From Mucor racemosus (taxonomy: Eukaryota > Mucoromycota > Mucoromycetes > Mucorales > Mucoraceae), in the NCBI GenBank assembly GCA_027405735.1, contig JAPEHQ010000015.1, forward strand, positions 1,302,001-1,366,000: a stretch of 64,000 bases of DNA, in the 5' to 3' direction. The translations under genes were made by a program, and so were the position numbers. The notes beneath the pieces were generated by a model. That model was given only the letters and a program-made list of their open reading frames with translations. It was not told the DNA's origin and searched no databases. This document shows, piece by piece, positions 34,981 through 47,217 of this stretch (positions within the stretch are counted from its first letter, which is position 1; every line of letters begins with the position of its first letter).

Positions 34981-35644
34981 TATTTAACCACGTACGGTCT
35001 GAAAATTCAGTTTTTGTAGCGGACATTTTCGGGACTCATTTTATCCTTACCAACACTCATGATTTTGATCAAAAAATAGAAAAATCAAATTTTGATACCA
35101 AAATCAACGTTTAAATATACTACATTATGAGAGAAAATTGTAGCCATAACTAATACACATTTTATAAAAGCTTAATATTAAATGTTAAGAAAGGAAACTT
35201 AACATTTTTGGCCCAAAAACGGTTTTTTGATTAAAGGATTTTCATGTAATATTTTGCAATAAAACGGGTTGTGATTTTTATTGAGCAAATAGAGAATTAA
35301 ATCCTGTATATGTGTATATTTTTTATTTTTATAATTGGTAGTATAATTAACTCTAGATTTGCAAAATCAGAAAAAAAAATTTAAAAAATGTCAAAATTGA
35401 TGATCTGGACAAGAATAATTTTCTAAATTAATATTCCGCTTATAAGCCTTGTAAGTCTTAAAAATAAGAGATTTTATAATACTTGAGAACTTTTTCAAGA
35501 ATTTACAATGCTGTACCCACTTGATTCAAGCTTATTACTGTAAACCTTTATACATGTTAATATTATGTGGTAGCTTATTTGATGACAAAATAGTCTTATG
35601 TTATAATTATTGCGCTAGAGGTGATTTACATTGAGTTTTAATGT

Positions 35645-35885
35645 TACCTATCCAATATCATAAACATTAACATGGCCATCAGCTGGAACCTATTGCCGCC
35701 TTTTTATCCTCTTTGTTCCAAGCCAATTTATTCAATCCTTTATCAGAATTAACTTAAGTACTTACAAAGGGTTCCTCGGTATTTCCATTCAAATCCCATA
35801 AATTAAATTGACTTGTTCCATCAACAGTAGTATCAAATGTATCATCAGTCCGCCTTATGATAAATGACAAATGACAATCTAAAAT
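35645..35885 (-). pseudogene. Dynein intermediate chain-like fragment, copy in B2
   Basis: Same WD40 fragment as at 10146-10400, more decayed. A one-base insertion (CATCAGCTGG for CATCACTGG) shifts the frame before the VYVYDIG motif. The copy at 59035-59275 shares it. Confidence 0.55.
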
Positions 35886-36884
35886 CAGAAACATTCCACT
35901 GTCATTGGTATAAGCTATGAAAAGCTTGATTTTTAATAATACAGCAATTAAATAAAAGACAAAATGATACTAATCGCTTATGGTGAGTATTCAACATCTA
36001 GTTGAGTTTAATGAAGAATGCTTTTGAACCCTTTTGAAAATCCTGAAGCAAACACAACATCTTGGTCCTATAATTTCTATCCATCAAAATGTCGCGATTT
36101 CCACCACACAATAAATGCATTTTTTATCAATCTTGACCTCGTTTAACATTGAGTATCAGTTTTTACCGATTATTGTATTTTCTTTGATTCATTAATATTC
36201 GGTCATATTGAACGATAATGTATTAAATTATAATTTACGAGTATACTGTTGGTAGTTTTTTGTTATTATTTTAAAAACTTAATCCTATTATTTAATACTT
36301 TATTTGTTACTACTTACTGGATGAAAACCAAAATCAAAATATACGGACAGTAGTGAGGAATATTTCTAATTATCGATTATAAATATATATTAAATGGTAG
36401 CGTGAGATATTTCGCAAGCTTCAAACATCTCATATTTTTTTCTTTAAGAAAATCAATTAAAAAAAGCATGACTAAGTTTTTTTTAGAAACTTAGTCATTA
36501 GAGATTGCTATTTTAATTGCTTTCTATAATTTTAATTTATAATATATTATTAATTTCTAATTTGATTTTATTTTATATTATAATATTTAATCTGTGTGAT
36601 TATACATGTTTCTCAGTAGGCTTACAGTACAATTTACATTATTAAATTATTGCGTGCAGAATGTGTCTACTTTTGTAGAATCTCTTGTGCTTGTAAAATA
36701 AGATATTCATAAAAAAACATTAATTTCCAAAATAGCACTAAAAATACTGGAGTACAGAAAAGAAGACGACGATTGATAGTTTTTGGAAGCTGCCCGTAGA
36801 AAGGTGAAACGAAAAAGAAAAGATGAGGGGGTGATTAGCTGGGCTTCTAGCCCGGCAAGCACAAGTTCCGAAGAAAATCCACTT

Positions 36885-36965
36885 ACACAAGTTTCGAACC
36901 CACAACCTCTCCGCTTGAACTAGTTGTAAATCGCATAAGTCTAGCAACTAGGACAAACGTCCCCT
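36885..36965 (-). ncRNA. tRNA-like module (possible SINE head or tRNA relic)
   Basis: On the minus strand a Pol III A-box-like CTAGTTGCTAGAC (36939-36951) and B-box-like GGTTCGAAAC (36891-36900) are spaced as in a tRNA. Between them a CGCTT/AAGCG-type stem is visible in the sister copy. The T stem pairs poorly, so I do not call a functional tRNA. Confidence 0.4.
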
Positions 36966-37236
36966 CTATGTTTGCTTTTTTTTAATTGCCGCCCTCCTAC
37001 TTATCTGTTATATTGCTTTCCTCCTCGATTTATGCAATATTGAGTAATTTCATCATATTTTTTTTTCTTTTGGATATATTGCTGCTATTTTTTGGGTATC
37101 AACTGCAATTTGTTTTACAAAAAAAATCTTTATTTCTGATTGAGATATAAAGAAAGTTCTGTTATTTTTGCCCTATACCACGTAATTATGCTAAGTACAA
37201 TAATACAAAAGCTAAATTTATTTCACTAGAAAATAT

Positions 37237-37574
37237 TGATGTATCATTCTTAAACCGGATCATGTCAAATCCAAAAAAGTAAACAATAACAGATTCGGAA
37301 CCGGAAGTTACTTAATTAAATATTAACTATACCATGCTCCTAAAAGCATGGTATAGAAGCATGGTACAAAAGCATAATACGCTAATGCGATATTCCAACA
37401 TGATATACCAACATAACACATTACTATTAAATAATATCTAAACTACCTTATCACATCATTAATTCCCCAAATCAAATAGTATATAAACCCTATTAATTTC
37501 ATTCCAATAAACGATATCTCTTTACTTGATTAAATTTCTAATTTTATTTAACCTAAACATATTTTGATAAATCA
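37237..37574 (+). mobile_element. Solo LTR, 338 bp, TSD AATAT
   Basis: Begins TGATGTATCATTC and ends TTTTGATAAATCA. AATAT flanks at 37232-37236 and 37575-37579. The sister site near 60645 is empty. A TATATAAACCC box and AATAAACG signal support plus orientation. Confidence 0.92.
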
Positions 37575-38480
37575 AATATAACTGAAGTTCCCAGTGAGCA
37601 TATAATCAGTAAATACAAAATTGCGTTACGTATATTTACAAAAATTTAATAGTAGTGATATATCAGAAGTTTACCCAGATGTAGAAATCCAGGAACAACT
37701 ATTGAAATCCAACATGGCATGACATTTAGTAATTCATACTAAATGTCATACATAACCACTAGCATTATTAACAGCGACTATCAGGAACATTCAGGAACAA
37801 TTCGTAGCAATGAAACATAAGCAATCCTACCTCTTATTCAAATAATACAATCACAGATTCCCAATCCCACAAATTCCATTGTATATGATTTGTTCCCAAA
37901 TCATATCAAGTATCTCAATACCCGGCAATTCATTAATAATATTGATAATCATATAACCATTTAGAAAACATATAAATACGAAATACAAAGCATCAATGAA
38001 TTAATAAAATGTATCTTTTAGCAGAGTATTTTATATTAGTATCTTTTGATATAACAAGTAGATAAAACGCGTATTATATATAGTAACAAATTTTTTATAA
38101 TCTATAAAAGCTACGGTCATCAATGTTGAAAATACCAGATCTCGTCCAATCTCCACAGGAAAACAATATCTGCTAATGTAGTATAATATACTGTATAATA
38201 AAAAATGATTTTTAGATTTTTTCCATGTAGAAGCTGAACAACCACATTCTGTGATATTTATGTAAATATTTTTCTTACCAAGTAATCAATAAAAAAATTA
38301 CAATTTATTTTGTTTGTTCTGTCCTTCACGACCTATTTTGACTTGCTGTAGTACACGAAGAAATTATACTCTATAAGCTAAAATAAATTTTAATATTAAA
38401 TTTGAATTTTCAAAGAAAAATTTCATAGTAGTTTCAATCTTCAAAATCGAAGTATGCCTTTTTTCTATAACTAACCTCAT

Positions 38481-39960
38481 AATAAACATTTTTAAGATAT
38501 TACTTTAGGCACTACTAAACAGACATAAATTGGTCGCATTATGCTTCCTATTCCTAAAATCATTTTATACCTCACGAGAAACTCAAAAACGCGTAAAATT
38601 CACTGCTTTTTCTTTAAAAACTGGGTCTCATTTTTCATCTCTGCTCTATTCTCTTTTTCACTAAATAACACCAAGAAAAAATTATATGTCAATGTACCTG
38701 GGATGCTCAGCTTTAATTCAAAAACAAGTATCCGGAAATATCCTATTTTTTGCAGTTGGTATTAATTTTTCAGTGCTAATGTTTCAGATTTTTTTACGCG
38801 TATTTCACTGCTAAAGGGATGAAACCTTTGAGGCTTCATATCTTCAGAAAAAATTAAGTTATACTAACACTTTCTAATAATAAAACCTGCTTGTTTTGAA
38901 GTGCTCTATAACATATTGTAGTATAAAAACATTCTGAGCCCTTTTTTTTCATTTTTTTTGACATTTCTATAATAGGTTTCAAAATATTGGTTAAATGGAG
39001 CAGCATTTTTTTTTTGCATTTATGTCATTAAGCTCGTTAAGCTCTCTCGGACCCAATTTAGAGTTTTTCAAAATATTGATTTTTCTTGGAGATATCCTCA
39101 AAAATGTGTACAAAAAGGTACTTCCATTTCTAGCTTCCATTTTTCCCTTATATACCCTCATCCCAAATTCTGAAACTGAAAAAAAATTGGACAAAAATCT
39201 CGTTTTCTCTATGAAAAATGCAACTAGAAGATTCTGCAATAGCTCAGTCGATAGATAATTTGTTTGCACATCATTTCGGTTTATTATATTTCAAATATGT
39301 TTATAAAAAGTGATCTGTATCTTCAAAAAACCTCCACAATTTCAATTGCATTTTGCTCACAATTTAATGTGAAATGTTTGTCTAATTTTTATTTAGATGG
39401 ATGCAGAATCCAAAACTGTACAGAAACTATTTAATATGCGAGGTTGACTTACTTTGCAGCTCATCATCCATTAAACAATTTTATCTTTTTGAATCATTTT
39501 TCGTTCATTTGAACAACAAATAAATTTTGGAACCCCGTGATGATAGGCCTTAAGCTGTAATATGAACTGTTATTTTGGTTGTCTTGACGAAAAATCAATA
39601 TTTTTTGCTAAAACAAAAAATGCTAGATAGATTTTAGTTGAATATACATTGTGAATGATACAAAAAATCAACACCTTAATTTAGGTGCTCAATTGTTTAT
39701 AATCGGTTTTAGATCAGTTTTGGTCAATGTGAGGGTAGTGCATTTGTATTCTGGTATTAACTCTTCTATTTTCGGACAGATATCAATGGCCCATAGAGGG
39801 AAGGTACATCTTCGTAAATATTTCACGTAATTTGACTCAATATTGGGCGAACGCATTCGAAAGCCATTTGAAAACTATCTGAAATCTACATTTTACAAAC
39901 GTAGAAACCGATAAGGAAATCCCTATCTCGGTGAATTTCGATCCAGATAACTTCCATTTT
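38481..39960 (+). repeat. Dispersed repeat A, copy 3
   Basis: Begins after repeat F as copy 5 does, with CGCATTATGCTTCC, GCGTAAAATTCACTGC and the conserved core at 39000-39260. It is closest to copies 4 and 5. Its downstream end (TTGACTCAATATTGGGCGA, 39831) is shared with copies 1 and 5. Confidence 0.8.
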
Positions 39961-40358
39961 TACATGGAAGTAGGGACTAGGGATAGGGACACATATTTGA
40001 CACGCTAATCTCAAAGGACAATGTCCGCAACCTACTGTATGTTGAGAAAACCATCGCCAATGTGCGCCTTTAGCTTACTGCGCACTTTTATTGAAAACAA
40101 TTTAAATACGATATCTATGAGTACTAATCCAAGTAAGCTGCCACTCTACATGAATATGAATATGAATATGAATATGAATATGGATATGGATAGGTACTAG
40201 TGCTTCAAAGTTACACATACTAAAAGGTATCGGATTTTATTGTGAGAATTTATGCATTATAATTAAGGTTACGCGTCATGATGCATATTCGTATTTGGGC
40301 AAAAAAAGATATGGTAAAATAATAAAAAAAATGTTTATTTATTCAAATACATGTTTAT
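39961..40358. other. Intergenic, 3' of the reductase gene
   Basis: Contains a GAATAT hexamer microsatellite at about 40150-40190, and an AATAAACA-type poly(A) signal on the minus strand near 40330. Nothing else seen. Confidence 0.5.
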
Positions 40359-41532
40359 TTACAAATCAGCAACCTTGACAACTTGCTTACCAAAATTCTC
40401 ACCACGCAAGACATCAATCAAAGCTTGAGGAGTCTTTTCAATACCCTCAACGATAGACTCACGGTACTTTAATCCATCTTGAAGCCACTTGGTCATATCC
40501 TTTCTGAAAGGTTCTTGCATTTCAGGGCTATCACTGACAATGAAACCACGGATTTCAAGAGACTTGGCAACAACTTGAATAAGGTTACGGACACCATAAG
40601 GTTCACTGGTGTTGTATTGAGAGATCATACCACAACAAACGAGTCTGGCAAATTTGTTGGAGTGAGCAATGACATCTTCGAGCATCTTACCACCAACATT
40701 CTCGAAATAGATATCAATACCGTTGGGAAGGAGCTTAGCGAAAGCTTCCTTGGTGTCTTGAGTCTTGTAGTTGAAAGCACCATCGAAACCAATGGACTTG
40801 AGGTATTCAACCTTCTCATCACTACCAGCGGAACCAACAACGTGGAGACCAAGAATCTTACCAATTTGACCAACCAATTGACCAACAGCACCAGAAGCTA
40901 ATGCAATCATATACTAGTTAATTTCGTATTTCGTTACTCGAATAATTATAACCATCTTACCAGCACTGACGTAAAGGGATTCTCCCTTCTTGGGCTTACC
41001 AAACTTGATCAAACTAATAAAAAATTAATGTTTAGAAATGAGTTTCAAATAGATTTCTGTTTCTCCCCAGCATGAATTATGGAACTTACCCCACGTAGGC
41101 TGTCATACCGGGCATACCGAGAACACCAATGTAGTTTGTAAGAGGAAGACCAGACTCCTTGGCTTCATTGCGAACCTCCAAGTAAGTAGTATAAGGCTCA
41201 GGGATAAGAGCGTATTCAGCAAAGGAACTCATACCATAAACGTAATCTCCAACCTTGAATTTATCATTGTTTGATTTGAGAACAGAAGCCATGACATGAC
41301 CAGACATGGGTTGGTTAAGAGGGAAAGCAGGAGAATAAGACTTGGTGCTGGCATCTCTCATGCGTCCACGCATATAAGGATCAACAGATAAACACAAAGT
41401 CTTGAGGAGAATGGCACCTTGAGGGATCTCGGCATCGAGATCAATTTCCTTCTTCTCGACAATCATGTGTTCACCCACAGCAGGGAAAGTAGTAGGGACT
41501 TTAGTAAATATAACTTGAGTATTGGAAACCAT
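40359..41532 (-). CDS. MDR-family NADP-dependent alkenal/enone reductase
   Basis: Three exons (41532-41090, 41013-40961, 40897-40359) give 344 residues, the normal length of the zinc-free medium-chain reductase subfamily that includes leukotriene B4 12-hydroxydehydrogenase/prostaglandin reductase and plant double-bond reductases. Visible motifs are the N-terminal LSVDPYMRGRM, the GHVMASVL and GDYVYG loops, and the Rossmann segment AASGAVGQLVGQIGKILG (about 165-182). VGSAGSDEKVEYL and DIYFENVGGKMLE follow. No catalytic zinc ligands are seen, as expected. Such enzymes reduce reactive enals and enones with NADPH in the cytosol. G/C-ending codons are commoner than in neighbours, suggesting high expression. 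It is divergent from transcription factor 2. Confidence 0.88.
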
Positions 41533-42239
41533 TATAATGAATTGAAGAAGAAAAGAATGATAATTTCAAAAAGAGAGGAAAAAGCGATTTCGTATTTATA
41601 CACACGAAACATGTATGGGATCGGCCGCTAAAAATGACATTACTATTTGAGAAAATGGGAATGTATTATTAATCCAAAGTATAGTGAATTTCTTAGAATC
41701 ATTTTGAAATTGTAATTTGAGTGTTATTGAGTGTAGGTGAGTAGCTAATTTAATTAAAAATTATTCAGCACAGATGCTTTTTATAGTAACACCTGCCAAT
41801 TTTTATGATCTGGCAACAGAATCGGAGAGAATAAACCTAATTCCATAACGTAAGGCTATATGGTTTGAGTATCTCACACACAAGCTTGGGTAAAAGAGAG
41901 GCAGACGTTCAGGGTGAATTATAATCGTTACGTTTAAATCATTTTATCGCAAATAATAGATTCATATTGCCAAGGGTCTTGCTTTAGTCTTGGTAAACTT
42001 TAAAAGGTTTCTGTAATTTCTGGCCATTTTTTCTCGGCAATTGTATTTAGGCATTTACTTCAGAGAATAGACCCCATGCTTGACGGCTGAATCAATTAAC
42101 CGTGGCGATTCTATTTTTCTTTTTTCCTTTTTCTTTGTGGCTAGACAGATATTCTTTCTTATTTTCATTCTTTTGAAAACGTATAATTCAAAATTTATTT
42201 CCAGAATTTGTCATAATTTCTCTTTTTATAAACTTGAAA
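41533..42239. other. Divergent promoter region, reductase / transcription factor 2
   Basis: The 707 bp between two starts read in opposite directions hold both promoters. I see no additional gene. Confidence 0.5.
41593..41600 (-). promoter_or_regulatory. TATA box of the reductase gene
   Basis: TATAAATA on the minus strand, about 61-68 bp before the reductase start codon, a short leader typical of a strongly expressed gene. Confidence 0.5.
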
Positions 42240-43605
42240 ATGGATGGAAAAAATTCAACCTTGTCACCACAAATGAAGATAAATAATCAAATTGCAGATT
42301 CAAATTGGACGAGACTTGAATCAAAAGATACAAAAGATACACCTCCTACTACGACAGGCAATAAGAGATCAAGAATTACTAGAGCTTGTATGTTGTGATT
42401 TACTCGAGATTTTATTAAAAATTAATATTTTTGATGATTTATAGGCGATATTTGTCGAAGAAAAAAGATCAAGTAAATTGACTTTAGACATAAAACGATA
42501 TATAAAACATGCAATAATTTTATTTGTTTCATTAGATGCGATATTGATGAATCACAACAATGTACTACTTGCAAACAATATGGCTGGGAATGTACCTTTA
42601 ATGATGTAAGTTTGAATGAAAATGGCATTTATTGTGTGCACAAATCTAATTGTTTCCCCTCCCCCCCCCCTCCTTCAAAATCTACCGCAGACAACTAAAA
42701 AAAGGGGCCCACCAAAAGGGTAAGTAATACAACTGTTATATTTCTCGGATTCTCATGGTTTCGTATTTTTTCACAGTTACATTGAAAGTCTCGAGACTCG
42801 ACTTCGAAATATGGAAGTTTTATTAGAAAAAATGCAACCCGAAGGCAACAATAATCATATAGATCAATCTCAACCAATGACAAAGAAAGTGAAAAGAGAA
42901 ATATCACCTTCTGTCGAAATACCAAAATCAGTTGAACATAGTAAAGTTGTAAGATTTCTCGGCAGTTCATCTGGTTACTATCTAGTTCGTAATATTCTAT
43001 CAACCGAAGAAGAAGATATCGATGAATTACATTCTACTCGCAGAAGATCCTCATCTGTTACTGATGATCCAGGGTCAATTCGATTCAAAAGAATCAACGT
43101 AATTGATGATGACATAATGTGTGTACGCGACAAAACACTTGAGGAACATGCAGATCAATTAGAAATGGATAAACTAGATTTGAATCCAAATATTGCGCCA
43201 AAAACGATAATAACTGAACTAATTATGCGATTCTTTCGAATGGATCACGCTAGTTTGCCTATTATTGATAAAGAGCCTTTTTTGGATGCTTACGAAGGCC
43301 GTATACAACCACCGCCTGCAACTATCTTAATTTATGCTATTTGTACGCATACGTGTATTCTATTGCCTACAGATGATCCCATTTTTAAAAATGCAGGATT
43401 AGATCGAGATGATTTATTTGAAACTCTTGTGGAACATACAACTAATTTGGTTAAAAAAGAATATCTCACTCCAAGACTAGCCACTATACAAGCACTTGTG
43501 CTACTGTGTGCATATCCTGCCTGCGATAAATCATTTTATAAAAATTGGCTTCGAGCTGGCATGGCTGTTAGAATGGTAATGGATTTGACCCTGCATTTCC
43601 CCTGG

Positions 43606-43637
<32 letters not shown>

Positions 43638-44707
43638 GCATGAATTTTTAATAATTTTGAAATAGGCTCAGGAATTAGGTCTTCATAGAACATTAGAAAA
43701 ATTGCCACTGACAGAAGATATGTTTGAAGCTCGTAAGAGATTATGGTTTTGTGTTTATATAACTGACAGATGGTCTTGTGCTGTTATGGGTCGACCTTTA
43801 GCCATTGCAGATGCAGATTGCGATATAGATTTACCACATATCAATGGCGGTTCTAAGGGCACAAAGGATTATTCATTATTCATTAATTTCGTCAAATTAT
43901 CAGGCATATTAGGAGAAGTGTTGCGTAGAATCTATTCGCCTAAAGCAAGATCACAAGGATACAAAAACACTACAACTTATCATACAGTTCAAAGTATTCA
44001 TCATATGCTTACAGATTGGTTACAACAGTTACCTGATCATCAACGTATCACACCACATGAAGCAGAAACGCTTTACAAAAGCAAAATTAAGACCAACAAG
44101 ATTAGAGAGGCAGGCCCTTTGATGGTCTGTTACCATGTAGTTAATATCCTGCTTTACCGTAATTTCATGGTAGAAAAATTAGATGTTTTACCCGAGTTGT
44201 TTGATGAAGCCAGTAAACGTTGTACAGAGGCTGCCAAGAATGCTATTGACATTGCTAGATTACTGACTCCTTCTCAAGTTGTACATTTCGGATGGAATTT
44301 TGCCGGTATGTATTTACTGGCTGAAATCTGTAGCATTTGAATACTAATTTCTAATTTCGTAGGTTATGCCGTTTTTCAAGCTAGTCTTATCCACGTGTAT
44401 AATTGTACAAACAGTTCTCCAGAAATTGCAAAACAATCAAGAGATTATGTCAAAATTTGCGTTGAAGAATGTATTAAACCCATGGGAGTTGAAATGACAA
44501 ATGCACCACAACATGCTTTGCCATTAATACAAACTTTAATGGATTTAATAGGTGTTAAAAACGAAGAATCAAGTAGTGATTTTGATAGTAATAATATTCC
44601 CAGCATGCAAGCAAATTCTAATAGTGCTACAAATTTCAATTCCATGCCTGGTGCAAATAATATGAAGGAAGAAAAGACTACATTTTTACAGCCAATGCAA
44701 CAGCAGC

Positions 44708-44762
<55 letters not shown>

Positions 44763-45058
44763 GCCATCTCCTATGAGTGTACATGCTATTGTATCTGACT
44801 GGAATGGAACTCAAGACACTAGCAAGGTGAATCAACCATCTCAGGAACCATTTGTGCCTAATAATGTTTCTGCTGCTGCATGGCAAACACTATTTGCTTC
44901 TGCTGCTACTCCATTTTTTGATAATGAACCAGACTGGCAAAGTAAGTTTATTTGTCTGTAAATAGCAATACTTTTACACTAAATATCTTCTAGATGTACT
45001 ATCAACATTATTCGATGATAATCAAACTAAACAAAGTAGTAATTCATTCATGCAATAA
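42240..45058 (+). CDS. Zn(II)2Cys6 fungal-specific transcription factor 2
   Basis: Eight exons (42240-42387, 42445-42472, 42536-42605, 42691-42719, 42777-43575, 43666-44305, 44363-44941, 44994-45058) give 785 residues in continuous phase. The zinc cluster is CDICRRKKIKCD...CTTCKQYGWECTF. A KKRGPPKGYIESLE linker and coiled coil follow. The fungal_trans domain includes FFRMDHASLPIIDKEPFLDA, AVRM, QELGLHRTLEK, TDRWSCAVMGRPLAI. A run of 22 Gln lies near the C-terminus. The zinc finger spans three exons, two of them 28 and 29 nt. The fifth intron contains a 27-nt T tract, and the third a C-rich tract. Its divergent partner is the reductase, so local control is possible but unproven. Confidence 0.86.
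44698..44763 (+). repeat. CAA/CAG trinucleotide repeat (22 Gln)
   Basis: Twenty-two consecutive Gln codons in transcription factor 2, mostly CAA. A tract of this kind is prone to length change. Confidence 0.95.
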
Positions 45059-45169
45059 AGTTTATTTGTATGTTGAATAAACCATGCAATTTCAATTTAG
45101 AAAGTCAGTTTATATATTGTACGTGGCTTAAATCCGCTAGTAATACCTCAAAAAGACGTTGTCTATCAC

Positions 45170-45177
45170 TATATAAA
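45170..45177 (+). promoter_or_regulatory. TATA box of the metacaspase gene
   Basis: TATATAAA, 66-73 bp before the metacaspase ATG, with a pyrimidine-rich CTTTTTCTC leader between. Confidence 0.5.
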
Positions 45178-45242
45178 CCTAGTTTTACATTAGCTTTTTC
45201 TCTTCTTTTTTCTTCTTTCTTTATAAATACCTTTATTCTAGA

Positions 45243-47015
45243 ATGGATAACTACGGATACCCAATCTCTGAGAGAAGTCGAGATGATCAAGAAGAAGATT
45301 CATATCAACAATCTTCTTCTTACAGCAGGGTATATGCTAAACACTGCTATGTTTTTTAACTCAAAAACTTATACAATATTCATAGACATCCTATCATAAC
45401 TCTAGCCATTCTTCTACTTCACATGGATATTCTCGTTATGCAGATGGAGAAGATGGAGCGGATCCTAATTTCACTGAAGAAGATTATTCTCGTCCCAATC
45501 CCAATTATCCTCAACCACCAGAATCCAAACATAATCCAGGTCCTGATCCAGGTAAATTAAAAATCATATGAAATGTATACATCACCACGAGAATTCTCAA
45601 TCTGCTTTTTCGAATAGTCGGATATGGTGGTATGGCAACACACCACACCGAGAATATTCCTGGAAATGAGTTCTTTTTGCACGTTGATCCTACTGTTGAA
45701 AATGAAGATATGCCAGAGTTCGAGCTTTCCAACTGTAAGTTTTATGCTCTTATAAAATGTATCAAATTAACGCGTTCGGTTGCATAGGTCGTGGTAAAAA
45801 GAGAGCTTTGTTGATTGGTATTAATTACACAGGCACTAGTAATGAGTTGAATGGTACGTAGAAAGGATAGATTTTGTATATTGTGATACAAACAATTCAA
45901 TTTTCGGAACGACGGTATTGAAAATAATTGATTTTTTTTAGGCTGTATTAATGATGTTGCCAACATCAAAGAATTTTTGACATCCCTGTACGGCTTCCAA
46001 GAGGTAAATATCTAAATTATTTTAGTTAAAAGAGGTTGTGAGGATGTTTTCTGATTTCTTTTATTATAGAACGACATGGTTATCTTGACTGATGATCGTG
46101 AAGAGGACAAATTTAGACCAACTCGCAGTAATATTATCGCCGCTATGCAATGGCTTGTAAATGATGCTGAGCCTGATGATTCGTAAGTAATTAAAAGCGT
46201 TGGATATCTATAAAATACAGATTTTAATACATTGCAAAAGCTTTTTCTTCCATTACAGTGGTCATGGTGGAAGAGTCCATGATATTCACAGCGATGAAGA
46301 TGATAATTTTGATGAAACTATTTATCCTTTAGACTTTCAAGAATTTGAAGGTGAATCTGGACAATTAAAGGATGATGTAGGTTTTTAGTATGGTTTATAA
46401 TATGAACTAGCGATTGATTAATTTTATTAGGATATGCATAATTTGCTCGTAAAACCATTACCTCCTAAATGTAGATTAACTTGTATTTTTGACAGTTGTC
46501 ATTCTGGAACAGTACTTGATTTACCTTTTGTTTATTCCACTCGTGGTCAAATCAAGGAACAAAACCTGTTTAAACATGCTGGTAAAGGAATCTTTACTGC
46601 AGGCATAGCCTATGCTAGAGGTGATAAAGATGGAGCCCTTTCTTCCATCATGTCTCTTGGAAAACAATTAATGGAAGCACGCAATGTGTCTGATCAAGCT
46701 CGTAGAAAGAATACTTCACAAGCTGATGTTATCATGTTTTCTGGTTGTAAAGATGATCAAACTTCTGCTGATGCTAATGAAGCAGGAAAGGCAACTGGTG
46801 CAATGAGTTATGCCTTTACAAGTAAGTGTCAAATACAGAATATAATATAAATATTTAATGAATCATAAATTATAGAAACCCTCCGAAAAAACCCTAATCA
46901 ATCTTATCAAGAATTATTGAATAGTGTTCGAGATATTTTGCGTGATAAATACTCTCAAAGACCTCAAATGAGTTCATCTCATCCTATTGATGTAAATCTT
47001 GAATTTCAATGTTAA
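45243..47015 (+). CDS. MCA1: Type I metacaspase
   Basis: Nine exons (45243-45329, 45386-45551, 45618-45734, 45788-45853, 45942-46003, 46070-46182, 46241-46376, 46431-46821, 46876-47015) give 425 residues. A Tyr/Ser/Pro/Asn-rich prodomain precedes the p20-like region: [19 protein letters not shown], the catalytic His in FHYSGHGGR (His212) and the catalytic Cys in IFDSCHSGT (Cys272). The p10-like end carries [14 protein letters not shown] and GAMSYAFT. Type I metacaspases are Ca2+-dependent Arg/Lys-directed cysteine proteases with roles in protein quality control and stress-linked death. All eight introns are GT-AG. The gene converges on the phytochelatin synthase gene with 202 bp between stops. 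Confidence 0.92.
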
Positions 47016-47217
47016 GAAGAATGAATATATGAAATTTTATTGCACACAACATGTATAAATAAAAAGGAAATTACAATATAATTCAGTAGCACATAGGCTA
47101 TGACATAGCCTTCTATATATAATAAAGCGTAAATGAATAATAAGAGAGGAGGGAAAAGTATATCATCAGGAAGGTGAATAATAATGCAAATATGTATAAA
47201 CAAGTTTAGTTTTTTTT

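Larger units (their letters stand above)
34481..36235 (+). repeat. Dispersed repeat B, copy 2
   Basis: Resumes the unit at TTTATACTATGG (compare 58318) after the LINE. It is interrupted by the LTR at 34550-34980. The first about 180 bp of B plus the last about 110 bp of C (equivalent of 58022-58317) are missing, lost at the LINE insertion. Confidence 0.8.
36236..38480 (+). repeat. Dispersed repeat F, copy 1
   Basis: Collinear with 59636-61050, but absent from block 1. It contains CTTAATCCTATTATTT, the tRNA-like module and TCCTTCACGACCTA. Excluding the LTR at 37237-37574, the copy also holds about 470 bp (37620-38090) missing from copy 2. Both lead into repeat A. Confidence 0.78.

Noticed and set aside
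36885..36965. Functional tRNA gene
   Set aside because: A and B boxes are recognisable but the T stem pairs poorly and the anticodon loop is oversized.
26461..39960. Centromere or pericentromere interpretation of the LINE and repeat blocks
   Set aside because: A single truncated LINE and gene islands every 10 kb do not suffice, and I saw no centromere-specific motif.
44686..44886. Leucine-rich minus-strand open frame
   Set aside because: It is the complement of the polyglutamine tract of transcription factor 2.
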